Source: CAWHYG01 sp963833505
Lineage (GTDB): Bacteria; Eisenbacteria; RBG-16-71-46; CAIMUX01
Direction: 5' to 3'
DNA: 64,000 nucleotides
Assembly: GCA_963833505.1 (NCBI GenBank)
Contig: CAWHYG010000005.1
Span: 62,001 to 126,000, forward strand
Each line of letters begins with the position of its first letter. The stretch's first letter is position 1. The translations under genes and the position numbers were made by a program. Below are positions 1-7,665 of this stretch, one piece after another. The notes under the pieces were generated by a model. It was given only the letters and a program-made list of their open reading frames with translations. It ran no database searches and was not told where the DNA came from.

Positions 1-1304
1 GGCCTCGAGGTCGAGAAGGACCCGATCGGCCGGAGCATCGGGCCGGGCCGTGGCCGCTCGGCGCAGGGACGTTCCCTGTTCGATCAGGCAGGTGACGATG
101 TCATGGACCGCGATTCGATCCGGGGGACGGGCCGGCGCGACACCGACCTCGCGGCCGGCGCCGGTCACGACGTGCAGGATGCCGCCGTCCACCAGCGTTT
201 CGGCCACCGAGCGCACGAGACGGAGGGGCAGTCGCAGACGATGGGCGAGGTTGACGAGATCGGGAGCCTGGCTTTCGTCGTGGTAGCTGCGGGCCGACGC
301 CAAAGCGAGATGCAGGGCCACCCGAATCCGCTCCCGCATGCTGGCGCGAAGCGCCCCCTCTTCGAGCCGGATGTCCTCGGCCGCGTCGCGCGCGAACGCG
401 AGCGGGCCCCGAAGAGCACGACGATCCAGCTCACGAAGACCCACATGAGAAAGAGGGGGATCGCCGCGAGGGAGCCGTAGAGCGTTCCGTACTGCGAGGC
501 ATGTCGCATGTAAGCGCCGTAGCCTGACTTCGAGATGTCCCAGAGGACTCCCGCCACCAGGCCGGCGGGCAGCGAGGCCCGGAGCCGCACGCGGACGTTC
601 GGCATGATCGTATAGAGCAGCGTGAGCGCAAGTCCGGTCAGAACCGGCGGCACCAGGCGGAATCCGACCAGGCACAGTTGCCGGATGACGGGCGTAAGGG
701 ACGCGATCCAGGTGTGGACCGCCCAGGTCCGGACGCTGGCCGTGGCGGAGAGCGAAAGCCCGATCAGGATCGGGCCGAAGACCACGAGCGTCGTATAGGT
801 CGAAAAGCGCTGGAAGAGCGACCGGCCGCGATGAACGCCCCAGATATCGTTGAACGCCGACTCGATCGCGTTCAAGAGGCCGAGCATCCCGCCCACGAGC
901 ACCAGGATCGACAGGCCCCGGAAGGCTCCGGAGCGGGCGCTTTCAAAGAAGGTGTAGAGCCAGGCGCGCACCTGTTCCTGGCTACCGGCCGAGAGGTTGT
1001 CGATCAGGAAGGTCTCGAGCCGGTCCTGCAGGCCGGGCAGGGCGCCGAAGGCCCGAAGGATGGAGAGAGCGATCACGAGCACCGGGCCGAAGCTGAGCAG
1101 GGTCGTAAAGGTCATGGCCGCGGCGCGAAGCTGGATCCGGCCGGCCGTGAATCCCTTGACGAAGAGAACTCCAACACGAAGCTGGCGGTAGGCAAACGCC
1201 TGCCAGCGCGGCAGATGGGCGACGTCAGCGTCCCAGATCCGGTCCCGCAGGAAATCCAGCACGGAGGTGTGGATCCGGCGAAGGCGTTGGAGTCGATCCC
1301 TCAT
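1..1304 (-). pseudogene. YihY/BrkB-family inner-membrane protein, frameshifted and running off the left edge
   Basis: This is a polytopic membrane protein of the YihY/BrkB family (once called RNase BN), whose function is unsettled. About six hydrophobic segments lie in residues 60-300, and the family-typical end of the membrane domain (YGSLAAIPLFLMWVFVSWIV then VLFGA) is clear. Directly after VLFGA the frame breaks. The expected LAFARDAAEDIRLEEGAL continues only in a neighbouring minus-strand frame, and that frame stays open to base 1, giving a C-terminal extension typical of bacterial members. The break sits at the GGGCCCC run at 404-410, where one base appears to be missing. Either the gene is broken or the assembly has a one-base error in a G/C run; I favour the latter because both halves look well conserved. 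The 3' end is outside the window. No partner gene is adjacent on the same strand. Confidence 0.8.
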
Positions 1305-1401
1305 GAGGTTCGGATTCTAGGGTCAGAGCCCCTGTTCGGTCGAGCCAATTGCCGTTGCCGGGATCGGATCGCGCCGGCGGCGGAACACGCGGCACCCCGG
1401 A

Positions 1402-1423
1402 TCAAGTTGCATTCAAGTTGCAC
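1402..1423. repeat. Tandem 11-bp direct repeat
   Basis: Two adjacent copies of TCAAGTTGCA, each followed by T or C, lie between the YihY-type gene and the next gene. The spacing of one helical turn would suit a regulator binding site, but nothing else supports that. The rest of 1305-1648 shows no gene I can support. Confidence 0.35.
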
Positions 1424-1648
1424 TTGCGGCTGTTCAAAGCAAGGCAACACGGATCCGGTCGCGCCGGTTCCCCGATCCGGGCGCCTCAGCGGGCCTCCGT
1501 CGACGGCCATCCTCGGGGCGTGTCGCCCTCCCTTCGGTCCGCCAACGCCTCGCGCGATCGGCAATGCGACCCCGCTCATCGCCCGCGCCCTGACCCGAGC
1601 CTCGCGGGAGTCATCGATCCACCACGCCCCGAACGTCGTCCGCCGGGC

Positions 1649-1677
1649 TTTCTTTCGCTCCACCAATCAGCTATAAT
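1649..1677 (+). promoter_or_regulatory. Sigma-70-type promoter for the deiminase-like gene
   Basis: A perfect TATAAT at 1672-1677 lies 78 bases upstream of the next start codon. The -35 at 17-bp spacing (TTTCTT, 1649-1654) is poor, so the call rests mainly on the -10 standing out in GC-rich DNA. Confidence 0.45.
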
Positions 1678-1755
1678 GACTACGTCTTTGGGCGATTTCT
1701 CCGGCCGGCCGCCGGTGTCCTGTCTCCACCTCCGACAACGGAAAGGACGGCGTCG

Positions 1756-3561
1756 ATGTCCCGCCACGGGCAACTCTGGCATCTTGCTCCTCTCGTCTTG
1801 GCTTTGGTTCTGTGCGCATTCGTTTCCGGCGCGGCTGGGGCCGCCGTCGCCCCGCGAGACGCCGCTCCCGCCGACATTTCCCAGCAGGCTCCGGCGACGA
1901 ATCCTCCCGAGGCCAATCCGCTTCCGATCGGCATGACCCCGGAAGAAGAGAAGCTCAAGGATCAGATCGGCACCTACACGCTCGACACGGCGCCGCCGCC
2001 CGGGCCCGGCATCCGCCAGTGCGCCGAGTGGGAACCGGTCACCGGAGCCCTGGTCCGGTACCCGTTCGGCCTGCCCTATGACATCCTGGCGGAGATGGCG
2101 AAGAACATCGAGCTCTGGGTGCTGGTGGCGGATCAGTCGGAACAGAACGCCTGCTCCGCCGCTCTGCAGAGCAACGGCGTGAACATGGCCAACGTCCGAT
2201 TCGTCCAGTGCGCCACCAACTCCATCTGGACGCGCGACTACGGCCCGCAGTTCGAGTTCGACGCCAACGGCGATCAGGGCATCATCGATCACCATTACAA
2301 CCGCCCGCGGCCGGATGATGACAAGGTCAACTACTACCTCGGACCGGCCTGGGACCTTCCCGTCTACGGCACGCCTCTCGTCCACACCGGCGGCAACTAC
2401 ATGTGCGACGGGCACGACAATGCCATCTCCACCGATCTGGTCTGGGATGAGAACCCGAGCCTGACCCACGACCAGATCGCCGCCATCATGCAGAGCTATC
2501 TGGGCATCAACACCTACCACGTGGTGCCGGACATCGAGCCGAGCGGCATCCACCACATCGACTGCTGGGCCAAGTTCCTGGACGAACGGACCCTTCTGGT
2601 CAAGCAGGTGGATCCGACGAATCCGTATTACAACGCCATCGAGCAGGACGTCGCGCTGTTCAGGACTTTCACGGACGCCTACGGCCAGCCGTACAAGATC
2701 GTCCGCGTGCTCTGCGGGCCGACCCAGGGGGACGTCGCCTCCTACACCAATTCCATCCTCCTGAACAACAAGTGCTTCGTCCCGCAGTTCGGCATCTCGA
2801 CCGACGCCGCGGCGCTCCAGACCTACCAGAACGCCCTGCCCGGCTACGAGGTCATCGGCTACACCGGATCCTGGCTGCCGGATGACGCCATCCACTGCCG
2901 GATCATGGGAATCCATGACAAGTACATGCTGCGGGTGGATGTGGCGCCGCTTCCCGACACCGTCATGACCACGGGCAGCATCCGGCTGGACGCGTTGGTC
3001 GACGATCGCAGCGGAGCCGGGCTCAAGCCGGATTCCCTTCTCGTTTACTGGCGGACATTCGGCCAGCTCAATTTCACGCCCCTCACCATGGCCCCGACCG
3101 GCGCGCCCGACTCCTTCTACGTGAACATTCCGCCCCAGCCGGCCGGAACTCTCGTCCAGTACTACGTCTTCGCCGCCGATCAATCGAACCGCCGGGAGAC
3201 GCGCCCCCCCTCGGCGCCCGCCGGCTTCTACTCCGTCCGCGTTCTCGACACGGCCGGCGTTCCCGCCGGATCGGTCCCGGCGCCCTTCGCGCTGTCTCTC
3301 TCCGGCGCGAATCCCTTCCGCGATGGAGCGGAGCTCCGCTTCCGGATCCCCGTCGCCGGGCCGGTCAAGCTCACCGTGGCGGACATTTCAGGAAGGGAGA
3401 TCGCGACCGTGCTGGCGCGGGATCTGCCGGCCGGAGAGCATAGCGTCCGCTGGGACGGCCGGCTCGACGGCGGCGCGGCGGCGCCCAACGGAATCTACTT
3501 CTTCCGCCTGACGACCGCAGGCGGCCTGACGGAATGCCGGAGGGGCGTGCTCATCCGCTGA
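1756..3561 (+). CDS. Secreted agmatine deiminase / peptidyl-arginine deiminase-like protein with FlgD-like C-terminal domain
   Basis: The first 30 residues form a signal peptide. Residues about 85-400 match the PAD_porph/agmatine deiminase fold (guanidino-group-modifying superfamily): WTRDYGP, HTGGNY, GIHHIDCW, and a terminal IHC with Cys381 as the likely nucleophile. In place of the usual glycine-rich run before that Cys it has DDAIHC. An Ig-like linker follows, then a FlgD-type domain (about 515-601) ending VLIR. Known family members hydrolyse the guanidino group of agmatine or peptidyl arginine; the exported form and sorting-type tail suggest an extracytoplasmic or surface enzyme like Porphyromonas PPAD, but substrate cannot be read from sequence. 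ATG 1756 follows GAAAGGA by 9 nt. It stands alone on the plus strand. Confidence 0.85.
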   Translation: MSRHGQLWHLAPLVLALVLCAFVSGAAGAAVAPRDAAPADISQQAPATNPPEANPLPIGMTPEEEKLKDQIGTYTLDTAPPPGPGIRQCAEWEPVTGALVRYPFGLPYDILAEMAKNIELWVLVADQSEQNACSAALQSNGVNMANVRFVQCATNSIWTRDYGPQFEFDANGDQGIIDHHYNRPRPDDDKVNYYLGPAWDLPVYGTPLVHTGGNYMCDGHDNAISTDLVWDENPSLTHDQIAAIMQSYLGINTYHVVPDIEPSGIHHIDCWAKFLDERTLLVKQVDPTNPYYNAIEQDVALFRTFTDAYGQPYKIVRVLCGPTQGDVASYTNSILLNNKCFVPQFGISTDAAALQTYQNALPGYEVIGYTGSWLPDDAIHCRIMGIHDKYMLRVDVAPLPDTVMTTGSIRLDALVDDRSGAGLKPDSLLVYWRTFGQLNFTPLTMAPTGAPDSFYVNIPPQPAGTLVQYYVFAADQSNRRETRPPSAPAGFYSVRVLDTAGVPAGSVPAPFALSLSGANPFRDGAELRFRIPVAGPVKLTVADISGREIATVLARDLPAGEHSVRWDGRLDGGAAAPNGIYFFRLTTAGGLTECRRGVLIR

Positions 3562-3748
3562 TCGGGAACGACCGGTCAAGGCGGGCACTGGGGCCACTTT
3601 CCACTGCGGGCGGGGGTGGCCTTCGCCCAGGCGAGGATCTGGTAACTTCTATACCCCAGAACGCCGCAGACGGCCAAACCGAACGCCGGCGATCCGACGG
3701 ATTTGCGGAATTGCGGCGCCGCGCGGCGGGCCATCGGACTGGGTCGAG

Positions 3749-4756
3749 TCAGCGGGAGTCTGCCCCGGCCGGCTCCACGTCATGAATCTTCCTCAGGTCG
3801 ATCCCGACCCTCCCATCCCCGGACGGCAGGAACATATCCGCGAACCTTGCCCCCCACAGCACTTCGTGATGCTTGTAGGAGGAGCGGCTGTACACGGTCT
3901 GGGAGAACGTCTCGTCCACCGCCGTGAAGAGGATGAGGAACTCGGCCTCGGATGCGGCCAGTTGCTCGGGGTTGACGCCGTGAAGTGGGCTCGACTCGTC
4001 GATATCGTGAACGACGACCCACTGGAGCGGAAGGAAGACGACTTTCGGACGCTCGAGGGAAAGCGGGTGGAAACGATGAACGCTCCTGCCGCCGTCCCTC
4101 TCGGTCCAGGCCAGAACCAAGGTGACCGTCCCTTCGATGAGTTGACTGGTTCGCACGTTGGCCAGCCGGAACATGAACGCCGTGCGGCCGCGATAGGGGG
4201 CGATGACCGCGTGGCGGCTGAAGAGGATCTGCGCGTTCGGCCGGGAGAAACGGGCGAAGAGGAGCCCGGTTGCGAGAGCGAACCCCAGCAGGCCGACCAA
4301 TGCCTCGATCGTCGCCACGGAGTTTGCGGCGAGCCCGCTCGGGCTCAATCGCCCGTAGCCGATCGTGGCCAGAGTCTGGACACTGAAGAAGAACGCCTCC
4401 AGGATACGCTCTCCCGGCGTGTGGGCCGCCGATCCAAGGAGCGCATCCGTCCCGCACGCCGTGTAGGCCAGGGCGAAGAGAAGGTTGGTGAGGAAGTAGG
4501 CTCCGGCGAGGATGGTGAAGAAGTACGGCCATGGCATGGTCAGGAACGCGTGGAAGAGATTGAGCCGCCGCCAGAGAGGATGGCCCGATCGGACCACGTT
4601 GAACGAACCGTCGCGGTTGAGGAACCGGAGCCTGGACTGCTCGGCCACGCGGGTGCCGAAACCGAGATCGCGGTTGATCTGCTCCGTCGTGGGGAACTCC
4701 TGGTCCTCCATGCCGCCGGCGCTCGGGACCCGCTCCTCCGTTCCCGCCGAGCTCAT
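3749..4756 (-). CDS. Inward-rectifier potassium channel (KirBac type)
   Basis: This predicted 335-residue channel subunit would form a tetrameric K+ pore in the inner membrane. Two transmembrane helices (about residues 55-80 and 125-150) flank a pore helix and the selectivity filter TIGYG, followed by a cytoplasmic beta-rich domain of the Kir type (GRTAFMFRLANVR, then the conserved PLQWVVVHDIDESSPL). The frame is open further upstream into the preceding gene, but ATG 4756 leaves a sensible 28-nt gap after the M55 peptidase stop; ATG 4711 is an alternative start. It is the last of three co-oriented genes and could be co-transcribed with the peptidase. Confidence 0.93.
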   Translation of the reverse strand: MSSAGTEERVPSAGGMEDQEFPTTEQINRDLGFGTRVAEQSRLRFLNRDGSFNVVRSGHPLWRRLNLFHAFLTMPWPYFFTILAGAYFLTNLLFALAYTACGTDALLGSAAHTPGERILEAFFFSVQTLATIGYGRLSPSGLAANSVATIEALVGLLGFALATGLLFARFSRPNAQILFSRHAVIAPYRGRTAFMFRLANVRTSQLIEGTVTLVLAWTERDGGRSVHRFHPLSLERPKVVFLPLQWVVVHDIDESSPLHGVNPEQLAASEAEFLILFTAVDETFSQTVYSRSSYKHHEVLWGARFADMFLPSGDGRVGIDLRKIHDVEPAGADSR

Positions 4757-4784
4757 GGCCGGACCCCCCGGCCGCCGCGCCCCT

Positions 4785-5615
4785 TCACCCCCGCATCCCG
4801 TAGAAGACCTGCATGAGCAGATGAAAGCGCCGGATGAACTCGCAGGCGCTTTCCGCGACGAGATCGACGGAGCGGGAATCGACCGGCTCGACGCCGGGGA
4901 CGAGGCGCGCCGCCAGTCCGGCCTCGGCGCGGTGGAACTCGATGCGGGCGCGGATCGGCAGCTCCGGACGGTAGACCCGGCAATCTCCCTGAAGGGCTCG
5001 GGCCACCGCCCGCGCCGCGGCCGCGCGGATCCTTGCTCGACAAGCCTCCAAAGGCTCGAGGAGCGCGGATTGATAACCGTACCCGAGCTTTGTTTCCACG
5101 AACTCAACCTCGGGGAGAACCGCTGCGATCTCGTCCCGGAGCGCGCGCTCGCCCGTCACGAGCCCGACTGGAACGTTGAAGGCGCCCGCTTGAACGGCGT
5201 TGATCAGGGTTTCACCCGCCGAGATCCGGTTCAGCCAGACCTCGCGAACGGCCTCGACGGAATAGGTGTGGGTGAGGACGCCGCCGGCGGCCGGCGGTCC
5301 CGGATGGTAACCGATGAAGAGAGCGAGGCCGAAGCTCTCGTCCAGGCCTTGGAGCATGTCGACCACGGGAGTCCACCCGGCGATGAGCCGCGCTGCCGGG
5401 TGAAGCCGGTCGGGAAGGATGTTGATCGCCGAGCCGTGAGCGTCGCGGACCACGACCTCGGTCGCTCCGCCTTCGAGCGCGCCGGTCACGGCAGAGTTGA
5501 CGTCTTCCGTCATCCAAAGCCGCGCGTGCCCGTAGTCCGGGCTCTGGGACCCGGTCTGCTTGGAGGAGGTGATCCCGCAGATCCCCTCCATGTCGGCGGA
5601 GATGAAGACTTTCAC
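4785..5615 (-). CDS. M55-family D-aminopeptidase (DppA-like)
   Basis: At 276 residues the protein is the normal length for the DppA family of zinc D-aminopeptidases, cytosolic ring-shaped decamers that release N-terminal D-amino acids such as D-Ala. The metal-ligand motif ISADMEGI is at the N-terminus, with VVRDAHGSA near residue 58 and the GYHPG segment near residue 105, all family hallmarks. ATG 5615 is preceded by a G6 run that can act as a ribosome site. It lies 62 nt after the thioredoxin-like gene and 28 nt before the K+ channel, all in one direction. Recycling of peptidoglycan-derived D-Ala dipeptides is a reasonable role but is inferred from the family. Confidence 0.9.
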   Translation of the reverse strand: MKVFISADMEGICGITSSKQTGSQSPDYGHARLWMTEDVNSAVTGALEGGATEVVVRDAHGSAINILPDRLHPAARLIAGWTPVVDMLQGLDESFGLALFIGYHPGPPAAGGVLTHTYSVEAVREVWLNRISAGETLINAVQAGAFNVPVGLVTGERALRDEIAAVLPEVEFVETKLGYGYQSALLEPLEACRARIRAAAARAVARALQGDCRVYRPELPIRARIEFHRAEAGLAARLVPGVEPVDSRSVDLVAESACEFIRRFHLLMQVFYGMRG

Positions 5616-5677
5616 GTTTGCCCCCCAGCAGGATTCCGGAGGCCCGGACGGCCTCCGGAATCTCGCTCAGTCTTCGG

Positions 5678-7003
5678 CTAGCTCCCGATCCTCTCGGAGA
5701 GTCCGCTCCGCGACTCCTTCAGGAGGTACTCCACTTCCGCCGCCAGCGCCTTCTCATGGCCCGGCTCGTAGCCGAGGGAGTGGAAGATGATCCGCCCGTC
5801 CCGATCGATGACGAGGGTGGTCGGGGTCGCCTTCACTCCGAAGAGCTTGCCGCTGACGTGCTGGTCGTCCATGACGATCGGGAAGGTGATGCCGACAGAA
5901 GTGGCGAATTGCTTGGAGAGTCCAGGACGGTTGGTGGTGTCGACGGCGAGAACGGTAAAGCCCTGCTTCTGGTACCGCTTGTGAATGTCCTCAAGGTGCG
6001 GGAACTCCGCACGGCAGGCGCCTCATGTTGGATGCCAGAAGTCGAGCATCACGATCTTGCCTCGAAAATCGGCCAGATGGATGGTCGAGCCGTTCCAGTC
6101 CTTGAGCGCAAAATCCGGAGCGGGGCGCGCATTCGCTTTCCGCTGCGCGTCGATCCGGCCGAAGACCTCCGGGACCGACCCGTGCAGACTCTGGGTCAGC
6201 GTCTTGACCTTGGCCCGCATCTCGGGATCTTCCTGGGAGACGAGCAGGTCGGCGTAGACGTCCCGCGCGTCCTTGGCCCGGCCGGCCTTCTCGTAGGCCT
6301 TCGCCAGGTGGCCGCGGATCTCCTCGTCGGGTTGATAGGCCGCGGCGCTTTCGAGCGCCTGCACCGCGGCCGGATAGTCCGCCTTCTGGTAGCAGGCCCA
6401 ACCCTTCGTATCGAGGATGCTGCCCTTCGACGTGCTGTCGGCCGCGCGCGCGTAACCCGTGTCGGCCAGCTTGATGGCGTCATCCAGATCGGTGTTGTGA
6501 TCCACGAGGTCCCAGGCGACGTCGTTGAATCCCTGGGAATCCGGGCGCGGATCCTTGAGCAGCGCCTCGATGACGCCGGCCTGGGCGTCCGGCTGGTGAT
6601 CCCGGGCATGAACATAGGAGAAGTAGTAAAGCAGCCCGACGGACGCCGGGTTGGTCTCCGACTTCAGGTGTTCCTGGACGAAGGCGTCCGCTTGCTCTGG
6701 TGACTTCTTCCCCAGGATGCCCACCACCTGCGCGAGGGCATTCGCCCGGAACGTGCTGTTGGGATACTGGGAGAGGAAGTTGTTGAACGCCGCCAGTCGC
6801 GCGGTGGTGTCCGCCACTGCGACTGCCGACTTGATGGCGGACGTATCGGAAACCGCCGGGCTCGGGGCGCTCGCGGACCCAGAGGCAGGCGTCGCGGATT
6901 TCTTCTCCTTGGAACAGGTCGTCGAGGTGACAAGCAGCAGCGCCGCAGCCAGGAGCGGAACGAACCGGCGTAGGGATGACAACTCCGGGGATTTTGCTCT
7001 CAT
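5678..7003 (-). CDS. TlpA-like thioredoxin-fold lipoprotein, probable selenoprotein (in-frame TGA at the redox Cys, Sec327)
   Basis: From ATG 7003 (behind AAGGAGGAG) the product starts with a signal peptide and a probable lipidation Cys (TSTTC). A helical TPR-like region (about 60-270) follows, then a thioredoxin domain. The frame stops at TGA 6025-6023 in FWHPT-TGA-GACRAEFPHL. TlpA/ResA proteins have FWATWCGPCRAEFP here, so TGA stands exactly for the first Cys of CxxC. The same frame runs on for 114 codons with a perfect thioredoxin C-terminus, including the cis-Pro segment VKATPTTLVIDRDGRI, to a stop at 5678. Read through, the protein has 441 residues with a U-G-A-C redox site. A SECIS-shaped hairpin follows the TGA. 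TGA is a true stop elsewhere in the window. The expected role is an extracytoplasmic disulfide reductase or peroxidase-like redox protein. Alternatives are a nonsense mutation or a sequence error. Confidence 0.85.
5996..6025 (-). promoter_or_regulatory. Sec codon (TGA) and bacterial SECIS-like hairpin
   Basis: The TGA occupies 6025-6023. Downstream in the mRNA, GTGCGG (6012-6007) pairs perfectly with CCGCAC (6001-5996) around a five-base loop AGTTC. The loop begins 16 nt after the TGA and has a G among its first two bases; an outer CCT/AGG pairing is also possible. As I recall the bacterial SECIS consensus, an apical loop 16-37 nt after UGA with an early G is what SelB recognition requires. 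The hairpin lies within the coding frame, as bacterial SECIS elements do. Confidence 0.72.
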
Positions 7004-7018
7004 GAACTCCTCCTTCAA

Positions 7019-7595
7019 TGCGAGCGGATCGCTTAGACCCTACCAGCCGCGTGGATCAGGTCGCAAGGCGCACTCCGAGCCGGCACCGCGTTGCGAGGCG
7101 CGGGAGCGGAGAAGGCAGCTCCTGCGACCGCCGATCCTGGCGCCATCAACGGCGGGATTCGCTTCGCGCTCTCGCCAGGCGCAACCTCGAACAAGGCGCA
7201 GATCCGGATCACCGGTCCTTTCCCGGCCTTTCCGGCCCGAATGCGTCCTCGCGACCCGGATCGGCGTTTCGTCGTGCGCGCCGGCGGCCCTCGTTGCGAA
7301 GAGCACCAGGATTGCGCAATGCATCGGCCACCTGCGGAGGAGACGATCCGAGCGGCCGATCGCGCCGCGATCCGACGGGAACACAGCAACCGCTCAACCG
7401 CGGCATGCGAACCCGCGCGACCGGCAGCGTCTCGCATGGCTGAATCAAGCCACCGAGCCACCGAAAAACAAACCGCCGCGGGAGAGAATCCTTCAGGTCG
7501 CGCGAGTCGGATCCGCAAATGTAAGATGGGACCAGGAAACCGGGCGGAGTGCGGCACGGGGGAGAGCGGCAGAGACCGGCGGAGAACCAGGTCGC
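7019..7595. other. Gene-free stretch between the divergent selenoprotein and rpoN genes
   Basis: Open frames exist on both strands, but they are Arg/Ala/Pro-rich composition artefacts with no recognisable domain. I see no RNA gene or repeat. A weak minus-strand promoter (TTGCGA, 18 bp, TAGGGT at 7066-7037) could serve the selenoprotein gene. Confidence 0.4.
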
Positions 7596-7624
7596 TTGAG
7601 TCGAGCCGGCTGGACCCTTATATT
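7596..7624 (+). promoter_or_regulatory. Sigma-70-type promoter of rpoN
   Basis: TTGAGT (7596-7601) and TATATT (7619-7624) are separated by exactly 17 bp and lie 42 bp before the rpoN start codon. Confidence 0.65.
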
Positions 7625-7665
7625 GACAGGGTTCGATCCACAGGCCCGGAACCTCGAAGGGAACA

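Noticed and set aside
6023..6025. Genetic-code change (TGA read as Trp or Gly) as the reason for the in-frame TGA
   Set aside because: Several unrelated genes in the window end in TGA at the expected place (for example asnB, wzx, the RND pump and the glycosyltransferase overlapping wzy), so TGA is a normal stop here.
7033..7557. 174-codon open frame on the minus strand before rpoN
   Set aside because: Composition is Arg/Ala/Ser noise typical of GC-rich non-coding DNA, with no domain and no ribosome site.
7629..7638. GGTTCGATCC, a possible tRNA T-loop
   Set aside because: The flanking bases do not pair as a T-stem and no anticodon or acceptor stem fits around it; it lies in the rpoN leader.
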